From NCBI GenBank assembly GCA_963601575.1, contig CAVCFO010000027.1:1-23386 (forward strand): DNA of 23,386 nucleotides, written 5' to 3'. The translations under genes were made by a program, and so were the position numbers. Position 1 is the stretch's first letter, and every line of letters begins with the position of its first letter. Positions 16,103-23,090 of this stretch are shown piece after piece. Origin of the DNA: CAG-238 sp963601575. GTDB lineage: Bacteria; Bacillota; Clostridia; Peptostreptococcales; Anaerovoracaceae. The notes under the pieces were generated by a model. It did no database searches and was not told where the DNA came from. It was given only the letters and a program-made list of their open reading frames with translations.

Positions 16103-17851
16103 ATGAGAGTAGTAGTTGGACAAGGCAGCTGCGGCATTGCTACCGGCGCGAAAAAGACGGTTGCCGCATTGGAAAAATTGATCGCCGAAAAAGGTCTTAG
16201 CGTTGAGGTTGGAACGGTAGGATGCGTAGGCACATGCTATCTGGAACCTATCGTAGACGTGTATGATGACAACGGCGAAATGACAAGATATGTCAAGGTT
16301 CAGCCGGACAAGGCAGAACAGATCGTTGAAAGCCACCTTGTAAATCACAAGGTTTGCGAGGATCTTGCAATCACAGAAGAAGACAAGCAGTTTATAGGCA
16401 AACAGCAGAGAGTAGTTCTCAGAAACTGCGGAATTATCAATCCGGAAAACATCGACGAATACCTTGCGGTAGACGGCTACAAGGCTATCGAAAAGGTTCT
16501 CAAATCGATGAAACCGGAAGAAGTTATCGAGGAAATCAAGATTTCCGGACTCAGAGGCAGAGGCGGCGCAGGCTTCCCTACATGGTTCAAGTGGAATGCC
16601 GCAAAGCAGAGCCCGGGAAAAGAAAAATATTTGGTATGTAATGCCGACGAAGGAGATCCGGGCGCATTCATGGACCGTTCCGTTCTGGAAGGCGACCCTC
16701 ATTCGCTCCTTGAAGGCATGATTATCGGCGGTTATGCAATGGGCGCATCCCAGGGCGTTATCTACTGTCGTGCGGAGTATCCGCTTGCTATCAAGAGACT
16801 TGAAATTGCAATGGCTCAGGCAAGAGAAAGAGGATATCTTGGCAAAAACATTTTCGGAAGCGGCTTTGACTTTGATATTTATATCAAAGCAGGCGCAGGC
16901 GCTTTCGTATGCGGCGAAGAGACAGCTCTTATCGCATCCCTTGAGGGCGAAAGAGGTATGCCAAGGCTCAAACCGCCGTTCCCGGCAGCAAAGGGCTTCT
17001 GGCAGAAACCAACAGACATCAACAATGTAGAAACACTGGCAAACGTTCCTTGGATCATCTTTAACGGCGGAGCTGCTTTTGGCAAGTTCGGCACAGAGGC
17101 TTCCAAGGGCACAAAGGTATTCGCTCTTGCAGGAAAGATCAAGAAAGGCGGCCTCGTAGAAGTACCTATGGGCATGACCCTCAGAGAAGTTCTTTTCGGC
17201 ATCGGCGGAGGCATCAAGAACGACAGACAGTTCAAGGCTGTTCAGATGGGCGGTCCGTCCGGCGGATGTATCCCGGCGCACCTCATCGACACACCTGTTA
17301 CTTATGAAGACATCAACAAAACAGGCGCAATCGTAGGTTCCGGCGGTATGATCGTAATGGACGAAGACACCTGTATGGTTGACATGGCAAGATACTTCCT
17401 CAACTTCACCCGTGACGAATCCTGCGGCAAGTGCAATTACTGCCGTATCGGTACAAAGAGAATGCTCGAAATCCTCGAAAGAATCACAAATGGCGAAGGC
17501 AGAGACGGAGATATCGAGCTTTTGGAAGAACTGGCAGGAAAGATCAAAGACGGTTCCCTCTGCGGACTTGGTCAGACGGCTCCGAACCCTGTACTTACTA
17601 CGATCAAGTACTTTAGAAACGAGTACGAAGACCATATCTATAACCACAAATGTACCGCAAAATCCTGCAAGGCTCTCGTAACCTACTCGATTACAGACGC
17701 ATGCAAGGGCTGCACGGCTTGCGCACGCAAATGCCCTGTCGGCGCTATTTCCGGCGAAGTCAAGGGACAGCACGTTATCGACAAAGAAAAATGCATCAAA
17801 TGCGGCAAGTGCTTAGAAACCTGCAAATTTGGCGCAATCGAGAAGAAATAG
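16103..17851 (+). CDS. NuoF-like NADH-binding flavoprotein with C-terminal ferredoxin (StnB/HydB-type)
   Basis: A 582-residue NADH dehydrogenase subunit. An N-terminal thioredoxin-like domain (about 1-80) is followed by the FMN/NAD domain with GLRGRGGAGFP (149-159) and CNADEGDPGAF (from C179). An SLBB region comes next, then the [4Fe-4S] site C441/C444/C447 (SCGKCNYC) with C487. A C-terminal 2[4Fe-4S] ferredoxin follows (C534/537/540/544 and C564/567/570/574). This HydB/StnB layout differs from respiratory NuoF by both extra domains. The N-terminal domain keeps only C10, C41 and C45, one short of a canonical [2Fe-2S] set. In bifurcating enzymes this subunit holds the FMN that handles NADH. 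Confidence 0.94.
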   Translation: MRVVVGQGSCGIATGAKKTVAALEKLIAEKGLSVEVGTVGCVGTCYLEPIVDVYDDNGEMTRYVKVQPDKAEQIVESHLVNHKVCEDLAITEEDKQFIGKQQRVVLRNCGIINPENIDEYLAVDGYKAIEKVLKSMKPEEVIEEIKISGLRGRGGAGFPTWFKWNAAKQSPGKEKYLVCNADEGDPGAFMDRSVLEGDPHSLLEGMIIGGYAMGASQGVIYCRAEYPLAIKRLEIAMAQARERGYLGKNIFGSGFDFDIYIKAGAGAFVCGEETALIASLEGERGMPRLKPPFPAAKGFWQKPTDINNVETLANVPWIIFNGGAAFGKFGTEASKGTKVFALAGKIKKGGLVEVPMGMTLREVLFGIGGGIKNDRQFKAVQMGGPSGGCIPAHLIDTPVTYEDINKTGAIVGSGGMIVMDEDTCMVDMARYFLNFTRDESCGKCNYCRIGTKRMLEILERITNGEGRDGDIELLEELAGKIKDGSLCGLGQTAPNPVLTTIKYFRNEYEDHIYNHKCTAKSCKALVTYSITDACKGCTACARKCPVGAISGEVKGQHVIDKEKCIKCGKCLETCKFGAIEKK

Positions 17852-17867
17852 AGGGGAGGAAAAGGTA

Positions 17868-20800
17868 ATGAACAAATATAGATTAAACATAAACGGCAAA
17901 GAAGTTACAGGTTTTGCCGGACAAACTATTCTTGAAGTTGCCAGAGAAAATGATATTTTCATTCCAACTCTTTGCTACGACGAAAGAACAAAAATTTACG
18001 GTTCCTGCGGCCTTTGTATGTGCGAAGTGGACGGAAATCCGAAGCTGTGCAAAGCTTGCGCGACAGAGATCGCTCCGGGAATGATCGTTAATACAAATAC
18101 GGACAGAGTCATCGAGTCAAGAAAGACCAACCTTGAACTTCTGCTTTCAAACCACACAGGTGATTGCAGACCTCCTTGCGTGCTGGCTTGCCCTGCAAAG
18201 ACAGACTGCCAAGGATATGTAGGACTTATCGCAAACGGCGAATTTGAGGCCGCTCTTGAACTTGTAAAGGACAAGATTCCGCTGCCTGCGGCTCTGGGCA
18301 GAGTTTGCCCGCATCCTTGCGAAGAAGCTTGCAGAAGAGGACTTGTGGACGAGCCTATTTCGATTCAGCAGCTCAAGAGATTCGTTGCGGATAACGACCT
18401 TGACGGCGACAGATTCATCCCTGAGTGCGAAGAAGATACCGGAAAGAGCGTTGCCATCATCGGCGGCGGCCCAATGGGACTTTCTGCGGCATATTTCCTC
18501 AGACAGATGGGACACAGAGTAACCATCTTCGAAGCAATGCCAAAGGCAGGCGGTATGCTTAGATATGGCATCCCAGAATACAGGCTTCCGAAGGCTGTTC
18601 TCGACGAAGAAATCGCAACTATCGAAATGATGGGCGTTGAAATCATCACGAATACAAAGATTGGTGAGGATATTCCGTTTGAGACAATCAAGGCTGACTT
18701 CGATGCGGTTCTTCTCGGAATCGGTGCGTGGGTTTCCACAGGTGTTGGCTGCAAGGGCGAAGACGCAGAGGGCGTTATCGGCGGTATCGATTTCCTCAGA
18801 AAAGTTGTCAGAAACGAAGAAATCGGCATGGGCGAAAAGGTTGCTATCGTCGGCGGCGGCAACACCGCAATGGACGCTTGCAGAACGGCTGTAAGACTCG
18901 GCGCGAAGGAAGTTTATAATATTTATAGAAGAACAAAGGACGAGATGCCTGCCGATATGGTAGAAATCGAAGAAGCTGAAGAAGAAGGCGTAATCTTCAA
19001 GAACCTGACCAACCCGCTTGAGGTTGTAAAGGACGAGAACGGCCATGTCAAGGAAGTTATCCTTCAGGTTATGGAACTTGGCGAACCGGACGCTTCCGGC
19101 AGAAGAAAACCTGTTCCTGTTGAGGGAAAGACCGAGACTCTTGCTATCGACACCATGATCCTTGCCATCGGACAGGCAGTTGACGCTTCTATCTTCGACT
19201 GCGACAAGACCAGAAAGAATGCTATCGCTTATGACCCTGAAACATTCATGACAAGCATTCCGGGTGTATTCGCAGGCGGCGACTGCGGTAACGACAAGAT
19301 TTCCATCGCGGTAGAAGCAATCGCAGACGCTCGCAAGGTATCAGACATCATCGACGCTTACCTTGACGGCGAAGAAATCAAATACGAAAAACCTTTCTTC
19401 GTAGAAAGAGACGATATCACAGAAAAGACTTTCGAAGACAGAGAAAGACTCTGCAGACCGACGCTTCCGCAGCTTAGTCCGGAAGAAAGAAAGGACAACT
19501 TCAGCGAGGTTATCCCTTGCGCATATACAGAAGAGCAGGCTATGGCTGAGGCTTCAAGATGCCTTGAATGCGGATGCCACGACTATTTCGAATGTAAGCT
19601 CATCGACTTTGCAAACCAGTACGAAGTAAAACCTGAAAGATTTGCAGGAGACAAGAATACAATCGAATACGAAGACGCTCATCCGTTCATCGTAAGAGAT
19701 CCGAACAAGTGTATCCTTTGCGGACTTTGCGTAAGAGTCTGCGACGAGGTTATGGGCGTTGGCGCTTTGGGACTTGTTCACAGAGGATTTGACACGGTTG
19801 TCAAGCCGAATATGGAAAAACCGCTCATCGAATCCGGATGTATTTCCTGTGGTCAGTGCGTAAGCGTATGTCCTACCGGCGCGCTCCAGGAAAAGACTTC
19901 CATGATCAAAGAAACTCCGCTTGCTGCCGATGTTACGGAAACCACCTGCTCATATTGCTCCGTTGGCTGCTCGCTCAAACTCGAATCCTATGGCGATCTC
20001 CTCATCAAGGCAAATCCTGATAAGGATGGCGTTGTAAACAAAGGACTTCTTTGCGGCAAGGGCAAATGGGGATTTGACTGCTCCGTGCTTGAGGGCAAGA
20101 TCGAAGATCCGCTCGTAAAGGAAGACGGCAGATTCAGAGAATCCGATTATCACGAAGCAACGGTTCTCGTAGCAAAGAGAATGCAAAGCATCGGTGCAAA
20201 ATACGGAAAAGGCGCAATCGCGGTTGCAATTTCCGACAGATATACAAACGAAGAAGCTTATGCCATGAAGAAGATGGCAGACGTTATGGGAGCAAAGGTT
20301 CTTTGCATGAATAACCGTGCAAACGGACTTGCCGAAGTTCTTGGCTTCGACGCTTCCCCGAACACCATCGACGAGCTTCTTTCCACCAATGTAATCTTAA
20401 GAGTTGGCTTTGAAGACAACGATTCCAGAGTTATCGCTCTCAAGATGAAACAGGCTGCAGAAGCCGGCGCAAATGTAATCAAAGTTTGCAACGGCGAAAA
20501 CGACCTCGGATTCCTCAAGGAAATCGCAAAGGCTATCGCGGGCAGCGGCAAGGCAAAGAAAGTAGCAGGCTACGACGAATTTGCAGCATCCCTTGCAAAC
20601 GTTAAGGTTTCAGAGGAAGCTAAGGCTATCGCAGATGCTTACCTTGGGGCTAAGAAGGCTATGATCGTTTACCAGCAGAACTTCCTGACTGTAGACGGCG
20701 CAAAACTTGTGGGCGACATCGCAATGCTTTCCGGCCACATCGGCTCGCCGAGAAACGGTATCCTCATGGTTAAGCCGAAGAACAATTCTCAGGGCCTTAT

Positions 20801-21329
20801 CGACATGGGAATCACCGCAGGCAAGGAAGCATTGGAAGGCGTGAAGGCTCTGTTAGTATTCGGCGAAAATGCAGATATCGACACAACAGGACTCGAATTC
20901 CTTGCGGTATGCGATACGCATATGACGGAACTTGCTGAAAAGGCTAACGTAGTAATCCCTGGAACGGGATTTGCGAGTGCTGACGGTACTTATACCAATA
21001 CCGAGAGAAGACTTCAGCCTGTAAGTGCAGCAATCGACGAAGATATCCTCTTCACCAACTGGGAAGTTGCTGCAGAGATCGCAAGCGTATTCGAAGTTGA
21101 GTTCGGATGGGATACAGAAGAAGATATTTCCGTTGAGATGTGCGACACGGTTCCGGCATATAAATATGCAGAGGTCGGCGAGGTTCTTGGCGGCGCAATC
21201 GCTCCTACAAGCGAAGCGAAGCTGGTTGTTGTAGATGGCGGCGCAGTGGTTGACGCTCTTCCATGCACAGACAGCCTGATGCAGGACATCATGGACAGAC
21301 TTCCAAAGGCTGCCAACCCGACAGCATAA
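17868..21329 (+). CDS. StnC-like fusion: [2Fe-2S] + GltD/NfnB FAD-NADP(H) module + ferredoxin + MopB-like
   Basis: 1153 residues from ATG 17868, which has GGGGAGG upstream; an earlier in-frame TTG (17829) lies inside the previous gene and is rejected. Domains in order: NuoG-type [2Fe-2S] (C36, C47, C50, C64); a GltD-like Cys-rich entry (NHTGDCRPPCVLACPAKTDC, then RVCPHPCEEACRR); a FAD/NAD(P) oxidoreductase with GGGPMG (199-204) and GGGNTAMD (329-336); an 8Fe ferredoxin (C615/618/621/625 and C658/661/664/668); a MopB [4Fe-4S] site (C694, C697, C701, C729); then about 420 residues of shortened molybdopterin-oxidoreductase fold ending after GTYTNTERRLQPV. No H-cluster motifs occur. With the NuoE- and NuoF-like neighbours this matches the Sporomusa-type Nfn (Stn) transhydrogenase linking NADH, NADP(H) and ferredoxin. 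A formate dehydrogenase accessory complex is the alternative. Confidence 0.86.
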   Translation: MNKYRLNINGKEVTGFAGQTILEVARENDIFIPTLCYDERTKIYGSCGLCMCEVDGNPKLCKACATEIAPGMIVNTNTDRVIESRKTNLELLLSNHTGDCRPPCVLACPAKTDCQGYVGLIANGEFEAALELVKDKIPLPAALGRVCPHPCEEACRRGLVDEPISIQQLKRFVADNDLDGDRFIPECEEDTGKSVAIIGGGPMGLSAAYFLRQMGHRVTIFEAMPKAGGMLRYGIPEYRLPKAVLDEEIATIEMMGVEIITNTKIGEDIPFETIKADFDAVLLGIGAWVSTGVGCKGEDAEGVIGGIDFLRKVVRNEEIGMGEKVAIVGGGNTAMDACRTAVRLGAKEVYNIYRRTKDEMPADMVEIEEAEEEGVIFKNLTNPLEVVKDENGHVKEVILQVMELGEPDASGRRKPVPVEGKTETLAIDTMILAIGQAVDASIFDCDKTRKNAIAYDPETFMTSIPGVFAGGDCGNDKISIAVEAIADARKVSDIIDAYLDGEEIKYEKPFFVERDDITEKTFEDRERLCRPTLPQLSPEERKDNFSEVIPCAYTEEQAMAEASRCLECGCHDYFECKLIDFANQYEVKPERFAGDKNTIEYEDAHPFIVRDPNKCILCGLCVRVCDEVMGVGALGLVHRGFDTVVKPNMEKPLIESGCISCGQCVSVCPTGALQEKTSMIKETPLAADVTETTCSYCSVGCSLKLESYGDLLIKANPDKDGVVNKGLLCGKGKWGFDCSVLEGKIEDPLVKEDGRFRESDYHEATVLVAKRMQSIGAKYGKGAIAVAISDRYTNEEAYAMKKMADVMGAKVLCMNNRANGLAEVLGFDASPNTIDELLSTNVILRVGFEDNDSRVIALKMKQAAEAGANVIKVCNGENDLGFLKEIAKAIAGSGKAKKVAGYDEFAASLANVKVSEEAKAIADAYLGAKKAMIVYQQNFLTVDGAKLVGDIAMLSGHIGSPRNGILMVKPKNNSQGLIDMGITAGKEALEGVKALLVFGENADIDTTGLEFLAVCDTHMTELAEKANVVIPGTGFASADGTYTNTERRLQPVSAAIDEDILFTNWEVAAEIASVFEVEFGWDTEEDISVEMCDTVPAYKYAEVGEVLGGAIAPTSEAKLVVVDGGAVVDALPCTDSLMQDIMDRLPKAANPTA

Positions 21330-21393
21330 TTTCCGGAGAAAATGCGGATTATATGCAGAAACATAAATAGATATACTTAAAATTCTATCATAA

Positions 21394-21442
21394 GGAGCTG
21401 CCGGTCCGGTCGATTGATTCAATCAACTGTGCAGGCAGCTCC
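21394..21442 (+). terminator. Strong two-tier hairpin after the redox operon
   Basis: GGAGCTGCC (21394-21402) pairs perfectly with GGCAGCTCC (21434-21442). The 31-base loop contains a second hairpin, TTGAT-TCA-ATCAA. Only a short T4 run (CATTTTAG) follows, so it may be a weak terminator of the transhydrogenase operon or a leader structure for azlC. The stem itself is certain; the role is not. Confidence 0.45.
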
Positions 21443-21498
21443 GCCCATTTTAGCGGATAAATTTTATAGGATAAACTAAGGACAGGACGGCGATAGGC

Positions 21499-22206
21499 AT
21501 GACAAAAGAAAACCTAAAGGAAGTAAGAAAAGAGGCATTTATAAAGACGATTCCAATTATGTGCAGCTATTTTTTTATAGGCACGGCTTATGGCATGATG
21601 ATGGAAAATGCGGGCTTTGCATGGTATTACTCGCTCCTTGCAAGCGCAGCTGTTTATACCGGAGCATTTCAGTTTCTCTTGATTACCCTCCTTAGCAGCG
21701 GGGCATCGGTTATAACCATCACTCTGGCGGCGCTTCTTATGAACTCGCGGCATACTTTTTATAGCATTTCATTCATAGACGAGTTTCGAAGCATGGGAAA
21801 GCGCAAGCTTTTTATGATAAGGACGATGACAGACGAAACCTATGCTCTTAACTGCTCCGTGCCAAAGGATGCGCCTAGCCGGGCAGAGCTACTCTACAGA
21901 ATCGCTCTTTATAGCAGATGCTACTGGATCTTTGCAAGTGCCGCGGGAGGAATCATCGGGCAGCTCATCCCATATGATCTTACGGGAATCGACTTTTGCA
22001 TGACGGCGCTGTTTGTAATCCTGTTCATGAACCAGTGGGAGGAGCAGGCAGATCACAGACCCGCGCTGCTGGGGCTTGCGGTTGCAATTTTCTGCCTCTT
22101 CATCTTTGACGCAGGCTCCTTCATGCTTCCTGCGCTTCTCATAACCTCGGCGATGCTTATTTTGATGATTAAGCGGGACGAAAGAAAGGGGGAGGAAAGC
22201 AAATGA
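21499..22206 (+). CDS. azlC: AzlC family branched-chain amino acid exporter, large subunit
   Basis: A 235-residue integral membrane protein with several hydrophobic helices: near 18-37, 42-85 and 135-155, and a strongly hydrophobic C-terminal pair at about 163-222. Family landmarks are FFIGTAYGMMM near residue 24, AAVYTGAFQFLL near 52, MNSRHTFYSISF near 81 and the TDETYAL segment. AzlC with AzlD forms an exporter of branched-chain amino acids and analogues. The ATG at 21499 has only a weak RBS (GATAGG). It overlaps azlD by four bases (ATGA). The leader between the upstream hairpin and the start shows repeated GGATAAA (21455 and 21469) but no T-box. Confidence 0.93.
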   Translation: MTKENLKEVRKEAFIKTIPIMCSYFFIGTAYGMMMENAGFAWYYSLLASAAVYTGAFQFLLITLLSSGASVITITLAALLMNSRHTFYSISFIDEFRSMGKRKLFMIRTMTDETYALNCSVPKDAPSRAELLYRIALYSRCYWIFASAAGGIIGQLIPYDLTGIDFCMTALFVILFMNQWEEQADHRPALLGLAVAIFCLFIFDAGSFMLPALLITSAMLILMIKRDERKGEESK

Positions 22207-22526
22207 ACCTGAATTATTATGCAATTTTCATCATTTTGCTGATGGGGCTTGTGACATTTGGACTGAGAGCCTTTCCATTTCTCGTATTTCGGGGCGAAAG
22301 GGAGCTTCCAAGGCTGATGAAAGACCTGGGAGATATTCTTCCGGCATCCGTCATGGCGGTGCTGATTGTCTATTGCCTAAAGGATGCCCCGTCGGATCTT
22401 ATGGGAGTCGGAATCCGGCAGCTAATCGGAATTGCCGTAACAGCGCTGAGCTATAAGCTGAAGCATAATACCTTCCTTAGCCTTGCGCTGGGAACGATTT
22501 GCTACATGATTTTGCTCCGAATTTGA
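22203..22526 (+). CDS. azlD: AzlD family branched-chain amino acid exporter, small subunit
   Basis: A 107-residue membrane protein with three or four hydrophobic segments (about 5-25, 45-62, 67-82 and 86-105). The opening TFGLRAFPFLVF and the later DLGDILPASVMAVLIVYCL are the AzlD family signatures. It overlaps azlC by ATGA and has a very strong GGGGGAGG RBS inside the azlC end, so the two subunits are made together. No terminator directly follows; repeats begin 10 bases after the stop. Confidence 0.93.
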   Translation: MNLNYYAIFIILLMGLVTFGLRAFPFLVFRGERELPRLMKDLGDILPASVMAVLIVYCLKDAPSDLMGVGIRQLIGIAVTALSYKLKHNTFLSLALGTICYMILLRI

Positions 22527-22536
22527 TGGTAGAAAA

Positions 22537-22568
22537 CCGGAGAAAATCCGCAGAAAATCCGGAGAAAT
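22537..22568 (+). repeat. Three tandem 10-11-base repeats
   Basis: CCGGAGAAAAT (22537-22547), CCGCAGAAAAT (22548-22558) and CCGGAGAAAT (22559-22568) follow each other without spacers, just after azlD. The first unit is identical to 21333-21343, four bases after the transhydrogenase operon stop. Confidence 0.75.
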
Positions 22569-22580
22569 CGGTCCAGTAAA

Positions 22581-22610
22581 AATTTTTCGAAAAATTGTGT
22601 AATGGCACAA
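22581..22610 (+). promoter_or_regulatory. Perfect 16-bp palindrome and adjoining inverted repeat
   Basis: AATTTTTCGAAAAATT (22581-22596) is a perfect palindrome. It is overlapped by TTGTG (22595-22599) pairing with CACAA (22606-22610). Both lie upstream of the mini-gene at 22714 and could be operator sites, or a 3'-end structure for azlD. No binding protein can be named. Confidence 0.4.
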
Positions 22611-22623
22611 AAACCGTGTAACC

Positions 22624-22651
22624 TTTCGACCTCCTATGCAGAGTATATTAT
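22624..22651 (+). promoter_or_regulatory. Possible promoter for the mini-lipoprotein gene
   Basis: TTTCGA (22624-22629), a 16-base spacer and TATTAT (22646-22651; overlapping TATATT at 22644). The -35 match is poor. It is proposed mainly because a gene with its own terminator follows. Confidence 0.3.
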
Positions 22652-22713
22652 GAGAGGGTCAGATAATAAGCCCTTAACAAAATATATAAATTATGCACAA
22701 GGAGGAATATGAA

Positions 22714-22785
22714 ATGAAAAACTTACTGCCATTACTTATGATCACCTGTATTATGCTTATATTCTCCGCTTGTGGGACTTTATGA
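22714..22785 (+). CDS. 23-residue mini-lipoprotein (hypothetical)
   Basis: The peptide is M-K-N, a hydrophobic core (LLPLLMITCIMLIF), then S-A-C-G-T-L and stop. It is a textbook lipoprotein signal peptide whose lipobox (FSAC, C20) leaves a predicted mature tetrapeptide of only Cys-Gly-Thr-Leu. A near-perfect AAGGAGG (22699-22705) sits 8 bases before the ATG. An intrinsic terminator at 22831-22854 closes the unit. Such very small lipoproteins resemble entericidin-like peptides in general plan only; I recognise no specific family. It could instead be a signal-peptide pheromone precursor, a truncated lipoprotein gene or a fortuitous ORF. The RBS and terminator favour real expression. Confidence 0.55.
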   Translation: MKNLLPLLMITCIMLIFSACGTL

Positions 22786-22811
22786 TAATATAAAGTAACA
22801 GAAGGGGAAAT

Positions 22812-22820
22812 TGGTATAAT
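22812..22820 (+). promoter_or_regulatory. Isolated extended -10 element
   Basis: TGGTATAAT is a perfect extended -10 sequence, but the region 16-18 bases upstream holds no -35 match. Its predicted start (about 22827) would be only a few bases before the terminator stem at 22831. Confidence 0.3.
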
Positions 22821-22830
22821 GGGCAAGGAA

Positions 22831-22854
22831 AGACCGGCGCAAGCCGGTTTTTTT
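22831..22854 (+). terminator. Intrinsic terminator
   Basis: ACCGGC (22833-22838), a GCAA tetraloop and GCCGGT (22843-22848) form a perfect GC-rich stem. It is followed by seven T residues (22848-22854), with flanking A residues that extend the stem. This is the only canonical rho-independent terminator in the window and ends transcription of the mini-gene and possibly azlCD. Confidence 0.93.
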
Positions 22855-22957
22855 GTGGCTACGATTTTGCTAAATTTTAGCATTTACAAGCGCAAGATAA
22901 CTCCCGGCAGAACTAGGGAAAGGACTAAGGATGGTTCTGCTTAAACTATAGTATGTC
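22855..22957. other. Non-coding boundary with two inverted repeats
   Basis: No gene is visible in the 305 bases between the mini-gene and the Mod start apart from the decayed remnant at 23020. This part holds a near-perfect palindrome TGCTAAATTTTAGCA (22868-22882) and a 7-bp inverted repeat GCAGAAC (22907-22913) / GTTCTGC (22934-22940). Both precede the Mod promoter and could be operator sites or marks of an insertion boundary. Confidence 0.4.
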
Positions 22958-22986
22958 TTTACGGAGAAGCAAAAAAGTGCTATAAT
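22958..22986 (+). promoter_or_regulatory. Promoter for the Mod methyltransferase locus
   Basis: TTTACG (22958-22963), a 17-base spacer and TATAAT (22981-22986), preceded by extended -10 TGC (22978-22980). The predicted start near 22993 gives a leader of about 98 bases before the Mod ATG at 23091. Confidence 0.65.
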
Positions 22987-23019
22987 TTTACCATGCACGT
23001 GGAAGCAAAGTGTTGGTAG

Positions 23020-23088
23020 CAGAAGCAGCGTGAGCAACTGGAGAAGCAGATAGCTGCGCTGGAAGCGAAGATAAAGAAAGGGCTTTTA
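23020..23088 (+). pseudogene. Remnant resembling the DUF4391 protein C-terminus
   Basis: In the frame beginning at 23020 the sequence reads QKQREQLEKQIAALEAKIKK, a charged coiled-coil stretch like the C-terminal tail of DUF4391-domain proteins, which commonly sit immediately before type III Mod genes. An in-frame TAG (23017-23019) blocks it upstream, and the frame has only eight codons before that from ATG 22993. Downstream the expected rest of the tail is missing and the frame runs into the Mod gene. This suggests an internally deleted relic that now serves as leader and supplies the Mod RBS. The identification rests on a short charged segment and is tentative. Confidence 0.45.
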
Positions 23089-23090
23089 AT

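Noticed and set aside
14783..17773. A 996-codon open frame on the minus strand spanning three + strand genes
   Set aside because: It is exactly in codon register with the CorC-like, NuoE-like and NuoF-like genes, which all share one frame. Its openness only reflects the absence of TTA, CTA and TCA codons in the sense genes. It has no recognisable domains and a shadow-type composition.
17829..17867. Upstream TTG start for the StnC-like protein
   Set aside because: It lies inside the NuoF-like gene and adds residues unlike the family; ATG 17868 follows a strong GGGGAGG.
17868..21329. [FeFe] hydrogenase or active formate dehydrogenase as the identity of the large fusion
   Set aside because: No H-cluster motifs follow the ferredoxin region, and the MopB domain lacks the Cys/Sec-His active site and the C-terminal cofactor-binding domain.
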